Of a DNA stretch of 64,000 bases, positions 1 to 8,452 are shown piece by piece. The DNA is from Hydrogenophilales bacterium. Its GTDB lineage: Bacteria > Pseudomonadota > Gammaproteobacteria > Burkholderiales > Thiobacillaceae. A program made the position numbers and the translations under genes. Under the pieces are notes generated by a model, which ran no database searches, was not told the DNA's origin, and saw only the letters and a program-made list of their open reading frames with translations. The stretch covers positions 124,001 through 188,000 of the forward strand of contig JAHFRD010000001.1 of assembly GCA_023258975.1 (NCBI GenBank). Direction: 5' to 3'. Position 1 is the stretch's first letter, and every line of letters begins with the position of its first letter.

Positions 1-626
1 GGGGTAGCGGGCGGCATGGCCTGTTCCCGAGGCGTCGGCGACGCGGCCAGGCGCGGAAGCGCTTCCGGCATCCTGTCCGGCGCCAACACCTGGGTGGCGT
101 AACCGGCCTGCAGGGCGCTGCTCGGCATGCCGTCGTATTTCGCCGTGGCCGGTTCCTGCACCAGAGTGACGCCGCCGGCGCCGAGGATGGCGCGCAAGCC
201 CAGAGTGCCGTCGGTGCCGGTGCCGGAGAGGATGACGCCGATGGCGCGCTCACCCTGATCCTCGGCCAGGGAACGCAGGAAGGCGTCGATCGGCATGCGC
301 TGCCCGCGCGGCGCCTCCGGCACGGAGAGTTGCAACACGCCGTGGAAGATCGCCATGTCGCGGTTGGGCGGCAGGACATAGACATGATTGGCCGCCACGG
401 GCGTCTGATCCAGCGCCTCCACCACCGGCATGGGTGTGCTGCGTTGCAGGATTTCCGTGAGCAGGCTGGCGTGATCCGGATCGAGATGCGGCACCAGCAC
501 GAAGGCCATGCCGCTGTCGGCCGGCACGTTGCGGAAAAACTGCTCGAACGCTTCCAATCCGCCGGCGGACGCGCCCAATGCGACGATGGGAAAGGGAGTG
601 GAGGGAGTTTGGGTCTGTGCGGCCAT
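1..626 (-). CDS. CheB-type protein-glutamate methylesterase domain protein (possibly CheB/CheR fusion), 3' end beyond window
   Basis: Minus-frame translation MAAQTQTPSTPFPIVALGASAGGLEAFEQFFRNVPADSGMAFVLVPHLDPDHASLLTEILQ..., typical CheB catalytic domain; reaches window edge without a stop. Confidence 0.85.
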   Translation of the reverse strand, partial: MAAQTQTPSTPFPIVALGASAGGLEAFEQFFRNVPADSGMAFVLVPHLDPDHASLLTEILQRSTPMPVVEALDQTPVAANHVYVLPPNRDMAIFHGVLQLSVPEAPRGQRMPIDAFLRSLAEDQGERAIGVILSGTGTDGTLGLRAILGAGGVTLVQEPATAKYDGMPSSALQAGYATQVLAPDRMPEALPRLAASPTPREQAMPPAT

Positions 627-727
627 GAAAATCTCCTGATGCGCTGCCGCGCATGCTACGGGATTTCATCCCCCCTTCGCGTTCCCGCCCCCCCCCAAAG
701 GAACTGGCCGAGCCGGCGTGAAACCGG

Positions 728-1153
728 CTATTTGACCAGCGTCACCGGCACGGCCACCAGATGCAGCACCTTGGTGGAGACGGAGCCGAGTAGCAAATCC
801 GCCAGCAAGCCCATGCCACGCGCTCCCATGACGATCTGGTCGCAGCCGCAAGCCGCAGCGGTTTCCGCGATGGTTTGCGCCACCTCGCCCACGGCGCTGT
901 GCCGTTCATGGCGGATGCCGGCGGCTTCCAGAACGGCCCCGGCCGCGCGCATGGCTTCCTCGGCCTGGCCCGCCACCAGCGCGTCGATCTCGCTTTCACT
1001 GAGAAAGCGTTTGACTTCCCATGCGCCAACTTCCGGATGGACGTAGAGCAGATGCGCTTCCAGCGCGCCCACCATTTTGGCCAGGGCGGCGACATGGCGC
1101 GCGGCTTTCTCGGAACTGGCGGAACCGTCCACGGGTATCAATATTTTGTACAT
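728..1153 (-). CDS. Universal stress protein, UspA family
   Basis: MYKILIPVDGSASSEKAARHVAALAKM...GARGMGLLADLLLGSVSTKVLHLVAVPVTLVK; start moved inward from the ORF-track start. Confidence 0.9.
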   Translation of the reverse strand: MYKILIPVDGSASSEKAARHVAALAKMVGALEAHLLYVHPEVGAWEVKRFLSESEIDALVAGQAEEAMRAAGAVLEAAGIRHERHSAVGEVAQTIAETAAACGCDQIVMGARGMGLLADLLLGSVSTKVLHLVAVPVTLVK

Positions 1154-1254
1154 GGCGAAAAAACCTCTCGGGTGGGTGGAATGAAACACTTGATAAATAC
1201 CCATGTTGCATCGCAATATAATCGTACATCACTATTCGGATACAGACCCATTTC

Positions 1255-2577
1255 ATGCTCACTCCCGCCCGTTTCGCGGCCGCCACGCTCGCGATCCTGA
1301 TTCCGCCTTCCCTGGCCTCGGCCGCCGATGGCCCCGCCGTGATGGGAATTCCGGTGGATTTCGTTCTGTTCGCCATGACCCTCCTGGGCGTGGCGTTGTT
1401 TCACCATCACACCCTGGCGGTGGCGTTGACCGGCCTCTTCGCCATCACCCTCTACAAGCTCGGCTTCACCGGCATCCACGGCGTTGCCGGCCTGCCCGGG
1501 CTGGCGCGACACCTGGGCCACGAATGGGTGACGCTCGCCAACCTGCTCGGCCTGTTATTGGGCTTTTCCATTCTGGCGCGCCATTTCGAGGACAGCCGCA
1601 TTCCCGAGATACTGCCGCGCTACCTGCCGGACGACTGGAAGGGTGGTTTCGTCCTGCTGGTGATGGTGTTCGTGATTTCCTCCTTTCTCGACAACATCGC
1701 GGCGGCGCTGATCGGCGGCACCGTGGCGGCGAGCGTGTTCCATCGCCGCGTGCACATCGGCTACCTGGCGGCCATCGTCGCCGCCTCCAACGCCGGTGGT
1801 TCCGGTTCGGTGGTGGGCGATACCACCACCACCATGATGTGGATCAAGGGCGTCGCTCCGCTCGACGTGGTTCATGCCTACGCGGCAGCGATCCCGGCCT
1901 TGCTGATCTTCGGCGTCATCGCCGCCAGACAGCAGCAGGCCCATGCGCCGATCCAGAAGGACGCCGACGCGCGCGCCCAGGTCGACTGGGCCTATGTGCT
2001 GATCGTGGCATTGATCCTCACCGGAGCGATGGCCACGAACATCGTGATCAACACGCATTACCCGGAGTGGTCGGATGCCTTCCCCTTCCTCGGCGTGGCG
2101 GTGTGGGTGGTGGTGCTGGCGCTGGCGCCGCTGCGCAAGCCGGTCTGGAGCCTGCTGCCGGATGCTTTCAAGGGCAGCGTGTTCCTGCTTTCCCTGGTGA
2201 TGTGCGCTTCCATGATGCCGGTGGAAACCCTGCCGGCGGCATCGTGGGAAACCGCCTTCGGTCTCGGCTTTGTTTCCGCCGTGTTCGACAACATCCCGCT
2301 CACCGCGCTGGCGCTCACCCAGGGTGGCTACGACTGGGGCGTGCTGGCCTACGCGGTGGGCTTCGGCGGTTCGATGGTGTGGTTCGGCTCCTCCGCCGGC
2401 GTCGCGCTCTCCAACCTGTTCCCGGAAGCCCGCTCGGTGGGCGGCTGGATCAAGGGCGGCTGGCATGTGGCGCTGGCCTACGTGATCGGCTTCATGGTCA
2501 TGCTGGCGCTGGCCGGCTGGCATCCGCATGTGCCGCACAAGGAGGCGCGCGGCGTGACGCAAGTACAGCATCGGTAG
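1255..2577 (+). CDS. NhaD/ArsB/CitT-like (ion transporter superfamily) integral membrane permease
   Basis: 440 aa polytopic protein with SNAGGSGSVVGDTTTTMMWIKG and SAVFDNIPLTALAL motifs typical of Na+/H+ antiporter NhaD-like permeases. Confidence 0.7.
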   Translation: MLTPARFAAATLAILIPPSLASAADGPAVMGIPVDFVLFAMTLLGVALFHHHTLAVALTGLFAITLYKLGFTGIHGVAGLPGLARHLGHEWVTLANLLGLLLGFSILARHFEDSRIPEILPRYLPDDWKGGFVLLVMVFVISSFLDNIAAALIGGTVAASVFHRRVHIGYLAAIVAASNAGGSGSVVGDTTTTMMWIKGVAPLDVVHAYAAAIPALLIFGVIAARQQQAHAPIQKDADARAQVDWAYVLIVALILTGAMATNIVINTHYPEWSDAFPFLGVAVWVVVLALAPLRKPVWSLLPDAFKGSVFLLSLVMCASMMPVETLPAASWETAFGLGFVSAVFDNIPLTALALTQGGYDWGVLAYAVGFGGSMVWFGSSAGVALSNLFPEARSVGGWIKGGWHVALAYVIGFMVMLALAGWHPHVPHKEARGVTQVQHR

Positions 2578-2587
2578 GTAGGCGAGT

Positions 2588-2688
2588 TGTAGCGCCGGCG
2601 GCTTATGGCCCGAAGGGCCGGTATCCTTTAGGGCGCCGGCTCGTTCGTCTGACTGAAAAAAACGGGCCGGCGGGACGCCGGCGCTACA
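2588..2688. repeat. REPIN-like element, family 2 (TGTAGCGCCGGC...GCCGGCGCTACA), long form
   Basis: Inverted ends tgtagcgccggcg / cgccggcgctaca; central part is the reverse complement of 8381-8434. Confidence 0.8.
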
Positions 2689-2695
2689 GTACCTC

Positions 2696-4765
2696 CTACC
2701 CGCCCAGCAGGGTGCGTAGATAAGCCTGCGCGTCGAAGCCCTTGCCGCGCCGGATGCGGCGCTTGTAGGCGCCGTCCGGCTGCATTTCCCAGGCGCGCAG
2801 GGTGTCTTTCAGATAGGGCTTGAGGCCTTCGTGGATGACCCGCTTTTTCAACTTCGGGTCGAGCAGCGGGAAGCCGGTTTCGATGCGACGGAAGAAATTG
2901 CGATCCATCCAGTCGGCGCTGGCCAGCCAGACGTCTTCCTGGCCACCATTCCAGAAATAGAAGATGCGGTGGTGTTCCAGGAAGCGGCCGATGATGGAGC
3001 GCACCCGGATGTTTTCCGACAGGCCGGGAATGCCCGGCTTCAAGGCGCATACCCCGCGCACGATCAGATCCACCTTCACCCCGGCCTGGCTGGCTTCGTA
3101 GAGGGCATGGATGACCTTGGGTTCGAGCAGGGAGTTCATCTTGGCGATGATGACCGCCTTCTCGCCGGCGCGGGCGCGTTCGGTTTCGTCGCGGATCGCC
3201 TGCATCATGCGCGGATGCAGGGTGAAGGGAGATTGCAGCAGGTATTTGTGCTCATGCGCGCGGCCCAGACCGGTGAGCTGGGTGAACACGTCATTGACGT
3301 CCTGGCACAGATCGGGGTGGCAGGTCATCAGGCCGAAATCGGTGTACATGCGAGCGGTGCGCGGATGGTAGTTGCCGGTGCCCAGGTGCGCGTACCGTTT
3401 CAGCTTGCCGCCGGGGCCGCCCTCGCGACGCACCACCAGGGCCAGTTTGGCGTGGGTCTTGTAGCCCACCACGCCATACACCACATGGGCGCCGGCCGCC
3501 TCCAGTTGCTCCGCCCAGTTGATGTTGGCTTCCTCGTCGAAGCGCGCCATCAATTCCACCACGGCGGTGACTTCCTTGCCGCGTTGCGCGGCGAGGATCA
3601 ACTGCCGCATCAATTCGGAATCGTTGCCGGTGCGGTACACGGTCTGGCGGATCGCCAGCACGTCGGGATCCGCCGCCGCCTCGCGGATGAAGTCGATCAC
3701 CGGCTGGAACGATTGATAGGGGTGATGCAGCAGGATGTCGCCCGCCGCCACCGCCTGGAAGATGCTCGGATACTTGCTGAATTGCGCCGGCATGCCCGGC
3801 GTGAAGGGCGGGAATTTCAGATCGGGGCGATCCACCTGATCCGGCACGCTCATCATGCGCACCAGATTGACCGGCCCGCGCACCTGATAAAGGTCGTCGT
3901 GGCCAAGCTCGAAGTGCTTGAGCAGAAACCGGCTCATTTCCTCGGAGCAGTTGTCGGCCACCTCCAGGCGCACGGCATCGCCATAGTGGCGGTGCGGCAG
4001 TTCGCCCTGGAGCTGCTCGCGCAGGTTCTTGTTCTCTTCGTCGTCCACGAACAGATCGGAGTTGCGCGTGACGCGGAACTGGTAACAACCACGCACCTCC
4101 ATGCCGGAAAACAGTTCGCCCACATGGGTATGCAGGATGGAGGAAAGAAATACGAAGCCGTTTTCATGGCCGGCCACCTCGTCGGGAAGCTGGATCACCC
4201 GAGGCAGCGTGCGCGGCGCCTGTACCACGGCGCGGTTGGAATTGCGGCCGAAGGCATCCTTGCCCGACAGCTCCACGGCGAAATGCAGGCTCTTGTTCAG
4301 CACGTTCGGGAAAGGATGCGCCGGGTCCAGGCCGATGGGAGTCAATACCGGCATCAGTTCGTTGAAGAAGAACTCACGTATCCAGGCCGCCTGTTCCTCG
4401 TTCCAGTGCGTGCGGCGCAGAAAACGGATGTCCTCGTTCCCCAGCGCCGGGATCACCTCGTTGTTGAACAGGTCATATTGGCGCGCCACCAGTTCGTGCG
4501 AGACGCGCGCCACCTCCTTGAACACGCGGCGCGCGGTGAGGCCGTCCGGCCCCGGCATGTGCGGGTTGAGGCGTATCTGCTCCTTCAGCCCGGCCACTCG
4601 AATCTCGAAAAACTCATCCATGTTGCTGGAAAAAATACACAGGAAACGCAAGCGTTCCAGCAGGGGTGTGGCGGGGTCTTCGGCCTGCGCGAGCACGCGC
4701 CGGTTGAATTCGAGAAGGCCCAGCTCGCGGTTGATGAGGAAATCGGTGGTCGAATGCGGATTCAT
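2696..4765 (-). CDS. ppk1: Polyphosphate kinase 1
   Basis: MNPHSTTDFLINRELGLLEFNRRVLAQAEDPATPLLERLRFLCIFSSNMDEFFEIRVAGLK... typical PPK1 N-terminus through the catalytic regions. Confidence 0.97.
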   Translation of the reverse strand: MNPHSTTDFLINRELGLLEFNRRVLAQAEDPATPLLERLRFLCIFSSNMDEFFEIRVAGLKEQIRLNPHMPGPDGLTARRVFKEVARVSHELVARQYDLFNNEVIPALGNEDIRFLRRTHWNEEQAAWIREFFFNELMPVLTPIGLDPAHPFPNVLNKSLHFAVELSGKDAFGRNSNRAVVQAPRTLPRVIQLPDEVAGHENGFVFLSSILHTHVGELFSGMEVRGCYQFRVTRNSDLFVDDEENKNLREQLQGELPHRHYGDAVRLEVADNCSEEMSRFLLKHFELGHDDLYQVRGPVNLVRMMSVPDQVDRPDLKFPPFTPGMPAQFSKYPSIFQAVAAGDILLHHPYQSFQPVIDFIREAAADPDVLAIRQTVYRTGNDSELMRQLILAAQRGKEVTAVVELMARFDEEANINWAEQLEAAGAHVVYGVVGYKTHAKLALVVRREGGPGGKLKRYAHLGTGNYHPRTARMYTDFGLMTCHPDLCQDVNDVFTQLTGLGRAHEHKYLLQSPFTLHPRMMQAIRDETERARAGEKAVIIAKMNSLLEPKVIHALYEASQAGVKVDLIVRGVCALKPGIPGLSENIRVRSIIGRFLEHHRIFYFWNGGQEDVWLASADWMDRNFFRRIETGFPLLDPKLKKRVIHEGLKPYLKDTLRAWEMQPDGAYKRRIRRGKGFDAQAYLRTLLGG

Positions 4766-4838
4766 GAAGCGCCTGTAACATGAAGAAATCCCGGCGATGC
4801 TACCCTCAAGCCGAATCGCCATCCATCGCGCCGATTAC

Positions 4839-6302
4839 ATGGAAATCGAACTCAAACTCGCGCTCTCCCCCGCCTTCGCCGCCCGCTTCAAGCGGCATCC
4901 CCTGCTCGCCGGCATCCAGTCGGAGCGGCGGAGGTTGCACAGCATTTATTTCGACACTCCCGACTTCGCCCTCACCCGCCGCATGATCGCCCTGCGCCTG
5001 CGCCGAGTGGGCTACCACTGGGTGCAGACGCTGAAAGCCGCCGCCCCCTCGGTGGGCGCCTTGAGCAGCCGCCCGGAGTGGGAGGCGCGGGTGATGGGCA
5101 ACACCCCGGATCTGGCCGTGCTGGCGCCGGAAGCCCTGGCGCTGCTCGCGGGCATCGACCTCGCCGGCCTGGCGCCGGTGTTTGTCACCGAGGTGAAGCG
5201 CACCACCTGGCGGGTGGCCGTGAACGAGACGGTGATGGAAATCGCGCTCGATCAAGGCGAAATCCGCGCCGGGGAGGCGGCCGCCCCGGCCATCCACCCG
5301 GTTTCGGAAATCGAACTCGAACTGAAATCCGGCCCGCCGGATGGCCTGTTCGACGCCGCCCTCAGCCTGCTCGAACAGGTGCCGCTACGCATCGACTCGC
5401 GCAGCAAGGCGGCGCTCGGCTATCGCCTGGCCGGCGTAGTCAAGCCGGCGCCAAGCAAGGCCGTCTGGCCCAAGCCGAGGCCCGCGCGGCCCGCCGGAAT
5501 GGCCTGGACGGCCCTGGTCGAGGCGGCTTTGGCGCAACTGGTGGACAACCTGCCCGGCTTCCTCGAACAACCGGATGAAATCGAATATCTGCATCAGGTT
5601 CGCGTCGCCCTGCGCCGCCTGATGGGCCTGGCGCGTCTGCTCGACCGCCCCGAACCGCGCTGGCTCGCCCCGCTGCGGCAACACATGGCGGCGCTGAACC
5701 CGGCGCGGGATTGGGATGTCTTCCTGCGGGAAACCTTGCCGCGTCTGGATTGGCCTCAAGACACGGCCTTTCTCGAACACGCCGCCACGCAGGCCGGAGC
5801 GGCGCGCCAGGCCGCGCAAGACGATCTGTCCTCCCCGGAATTCACGCGCGCCGTGCTGCGATTGGGCCAGTCTCTGTTGACGCCCCCCGCCATCCCCATG
5901 AACGCGAGCACCTGGGCCACGGAGGTACTCGCGCGGCGCTGGAAGGACGTGAGGCGACGCGGCAAGGCCCTGTCCGACAGCGACGCCGAAACCTGCCATC
6001 GCCTGCGTATCGCGGTAAAAAAACTGCGCTATGCCAGCGACGCCCTGGCCAACCTCTACGGCAAGCGCGGTGGGAAAGCCCTGGCCCGGCTGGAGAACCT
6101 GCAGGAAAGCCTGGGCGAACTCAACGACCTGGTCGTGGCGGAACGGCTCATGCGCATGCTTGCCCGAACCTGCCCGGAGGCCGCCTTCAGCGCCGGCCAC
6201 GTACTCGGCCTGCTGGGCGCGGAAGCCAAACGCCCCTCCGCTTCGCGGCGGAAAATATCGCGCGAACTGGCGGCGTTCAAACCGTTCTGGAAAGCGCCAT
6301 AA
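4839..6302 (+). CDS. CYTH and CHAD domain protein (inorganic triphosphatase/polyP-binding)
   Basis: MEIELKLALSPAFAARF (CYTH ExExK signature) followed by CHAD domain HQVRVALRRLMGLARLL...HRLRIAVKKLRYASD. Confidence 0.93.
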   Translation: MEIELKLALSPAFAARFKRHPLLAGIQSERRRLHSIYFDTPDFALTRRMIALRLRRVGYHWVQTLKAAAPSVGALSSRPEWEARVMGNTPDLAVLAPEALALLAGIDLAGLAPVFVTEVKRTTWRVAVNETVMEIALDQGEIRAGEAAAPAIHPVSEIELELKSGPPDGLFDAALSLLEQVPLRIDSRSKAALGYRLAGVVKPAPSKAVWPKPRPARPAGMAWTALVEAALAQLVDNLPGFLEQPDEIEYLHQVRVALRRLMGLARLLDRPEPRWLAPLRQHMAALNPARDWDVFLRETLPRLDWPQDTAFLEHAATQAGAARQAAQDDLSSPEFTRAVLRLGQSLLTPPAIPMNASTWATEVLARRWKDVRRRGKALSDSDAETCHRLRIAVKKLRYASDALANLYGKRGGKALARLENLQESLGELNDLVVAERLMRMLARTCPEAAFSAGHVLGLLGAEAKRPSASRRKISRELAAFKPFWKAP

Positions 6303-6349
6303 CGCCATTCATGGCGGGTATTTCACGCCAACAAGCAATCCAGGTTCAA

Positions 6350-6538
6350 CCTGGAAACGGCGGTTGGTCATACGCAAAACGCTCGAAAGCTGCGTGGGCA
6401 AAGGCATGACCGGTGATTGTTCGCTTCACCCGCGGGGTGAGTGGAAACGTCACTCGTAGGAGCGGGCTTGCCCGCGATAGAGCGCAGCCATTCGCGGGCA
6501 AGCCCGCTCCTGCGACACCTGCAACTGTGGGAAACAGG
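6350..6538. mobile_element. 189-bp MITE-like element, copy 1 (contains internal REP hairpins)
   Basis: About 96% identical by eye to 8184-8372, same length; ends CCTGGAAAC...GGGAAACAGG; flanked by TTCAA (6345-6349) and CTCAA (6539-6543). Confidence 0.75.
6456..6513. repeat. REP/REPIN family 1 (GTAGGAGCGGGCTTGCCCGCGA)
   Basis: gtaggagcgggcttgcccgcga...tcgcgggcaagcccgctcctgc inverted pair; inside MITE-like copy 1. Confidence 0.85.
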
Positions 6539-6539
6539 C

Positions 6540-7817
6540 TCAATGGTGGTCTTCCCGCATCGGCCATAGCCGGTGGCTGTCCAGCAGCAGTCGGGCCGCC
6601 GTCTCATGCGCGTCGAGGCGCGACAGCGTGGTTTCGCGGCGGGCGTCGCGGGCGCCTTTGCGGGCGTTGAGCGCTTCCCAGAGCGGGGTTTCCCCCATCT
6701 GGTAGGCGCGCCAGGAAACATCGGCGTAGTTGTCGAGTTGCCGCGCCACTTCCTCCTGCGCCTCCAGGCGGTTGAACGTACCGCGCAGGCGGGCGTGGAG
6801 GATGCGGATTTCACCTTCGATGCGCGCCTTGGCGCCGGCTTCCCGCAGCACCAGGGCACGCGCTTCCTCATTGGCCACGTCGATTCGCGCGCGCCGGTTT
6901 TCGCCTGGCAGCGGCAGAATGAGGCTGACGCCGATCAGGTTGTCCAGACCGCCACGTTCGCGGGAATAGTGGACACCGAGGGTGGGGTCTGGGGTGAGGT
7001 CGGCCTTCTGGCGACGCGCGAGAATGCGCATGTGCTCGCTTTCCTTTTGCAGGATGGCGAGTTCGTGGTTGTGTTCCAGCGCTGTGTTCACCCATTCGTC
7101 GGCGCCGCCGGCCAGCACGGGCAAGGTGCCCGATTTCGGCGAGGGTGTGGGCAGGCCGGGGAAGCGCGCGGAAAGGCCGGCGACGGCTTCGGCGGCGACC
7201 GTTTCGGCGCGGCGGGCTTCGGCTTCGGCCTGGCGCAGGGCGGCTTCCGCCTGCGACCTTTCCATCCGCGCGGCATCGCCCGCCTTGACGCGCTTTTCCA
7301 CCACCTCGCGCTGCCGCTGTAGCAACACGGCCTGCTCGCGCCAGGCCAGCGCATCGCTCTGGCCGCGCAGCGCGGCATACCAGCTTGCGATCAGGTCGCG
7401 CGCGGCCTCGTGGCGGGCGTCGCCCACCCGCTCCTCGGCCGCGTCCGCCAGGGTGGCGCCGATCTCGCCATCCAGCCGCGCCTTGCCGGGCAGGCGCAGG
7501 CCACGTTCGATGCCCATTTCCCAGTCGCTGGAGTTTCCGATCCCGCTCTCGCGTCGCCGGGCATAACCGGCGCGCGCCAGATATTCGTGTTCGCCCGCGT
7601 TGAGCCGGCGCCCCTCGGCCAGGGCCGAGGCCACCCGCGCCTGGGCCGCCAACACGTCGGGATGCGCTTCCAGCGCGGCATTGGCGGCGGCCGGCGGCGG
7701 CAGGTCGGCGGGTGGGGTGAGTTCGGGCGCGGCGTGGGCCACACCCGTCATCACGAACAGGATGGCAAGGCAACCATTCCCCCCTTTGAAAAAGGAGAGG
7801 TTTAAAAACCGTTTCAT
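6540..7817 (-). CDS. TolC-family outer membrane efflux protein (CzcC/CusC-like)
   Basis: 425 aa, signal peptide MKRFLNLSFFKGGNGCLAILFVMTGVAHA, OEP-type helical repeats; sits in an RND gene cluster. Confidence 0.85.
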   Translation of the reverse strand: MKRFLNLSFFKGGNGCLAILFVMTGVAHAAPELTPPADLPPPAAANAALEAHPDVLAAQARVASALAEGRRLNAGEHEYLARAGYARRRESGIGNSSDWEMGIERGLRLPGKARLDGEIGATLADAAEERVGDARHEAARDLIASWYAALRGQSDALAWREQAVLLQRQREVVEKRVKAGDAARMERSQAEAALRQAEAEARRAETVAAEAVAGLSARFPGLPTPSPKSGTLPVLAGGADEWVNTALEHNHELAILQKESEHMRILARRQKADLTPDPTLGVHYSRERGGLDNLIGVSLILPLPGENRRARIDVANEEARALVLREAGAKARIEGEIRILHARLRGTFNRLEAQEEVARQLDNYADVSWRAYQMGETPLWEALNARKGARDARRETTLSRLDAHETAARLLLDSHRLWPMREDHH

Positions 7818-8119
7818 CCCAATCTCCCGAACTCGATTACCGGCGTCAGCCAGTAGGCCACGTCCCGCCTGGGGAACGCGCGTTTCAATTCATCCAGCAG
7901 GCGGCCGGCGGCATCCGCTTCCAATACGACCTTGAATTTGGCGCGGGAAACGCGGCCGCGCACCTGTTCCCGCGGCGTCAGCGCGTGGTCGCGGCTGCCG
8001 CGCCCCTCGGCGCGCAGCAGGGTGAAGGCGCCGCCCCATTCCGGATGCGCGAGCAGGTATTCGGCCAGGATTTCTTCCAGGTTGGCCGGAGCCACCAGGG
8101 TGAGTTGCACCAGGCTCAT
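7814..8119 (-). CDS. DUF3240 family protein
   Basis: MSLVQLTLVAPANLEEILAEYLLAHPEWGGAFTLLRAEGRG...; overlaps the start of the TolC-family gene by 4 nt. Confidence 0.75.
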   Translation of the reverse strand: MSLVQLTLVAPANLEEILAEYLLAHPEWGGAFTLLRAEGRGSRDHALTPREQVRGRVSRAKFKVVLEADAAGRLLDELKRAFPRRDVAYWLTPVIEFGRLG

Positions 8120-8183
8120 GCTGTGTCTCCCATGTGCGCGCCGTGGCACGGGTTGTAGCGCCGGCGTCTCGCCGGCGAGTTAT

Positions 8184-8372
8184 CCTGGAAACCGCAGTTG
8201 GTCATACGCAAAACGCTCGAAAGCTGCGTGGGCAAAGGCATGACCGGTGATTGTTCGCTTCACCTGCGGGGTGAGTGGAAACGTCACTCGTAGGAGCGGG
8301 CTTGCCCGCGATAGAACGCAGCCATTCGCGGGCAAGCCCGCTCCTACGGCACCTGCAACTGCGGGAAATAGG
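8184..8372. mobile_element. 189-bp MITE-like element, copy 2, nested in a family-2 repeat
   Basis: Near-identical to 6350-6538; perfect 5-bp flanking direct repeat GTTAT (8179-8183 and 8373-8377); imperfect terminal inverted repeats CCTnnnnnCCGCAGTTG. Confidence 0.8.
8290..8347. repeat. REP/REPIN family 1
   Basis: gtaggagcgggcttgcccgcgatagaacgcagccattcgcgggcaagcccgctcctac. Confidence 0.85.
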
Positions 8373-8452
8373 GTTATTCCAGTCAGACGAACGAGCCGGC
8401 GCCCTAAAGGATATCGGCCCTTCGGGCCATAAGTCGTCGGCGCTACAGGGGC

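Larger units (their letters stand above)
8154..8447. repeat. REPIN-like family 2 element interrupted by the 189-bp MITE-like element
   Basis: Left end tgtagcgccggcgtctcgccggcga at 8154; right end ...aagtcgtcggcgctaca to 8447; MITE-like element 8184-8372 in between. Confidence 0.75.

Noticed and set aside
2831-4783. 650-aa plus-strand ORF opposite ppk1 and similar antisense ORFs opposite czcA, clpA, fab genes, pycB-like gene, etc.
   Set aside because: Codon-shadow ORFs in high-GC DNA; the opposite strand encodes clear conserved families.
6413-6670. Small ORFs with RSGLARDR...FAGKPAP sequences at the repeats (also 8247-8475 and 60034-60309)
   Set aside because: Translations of REP elements; a common annotation artefact.
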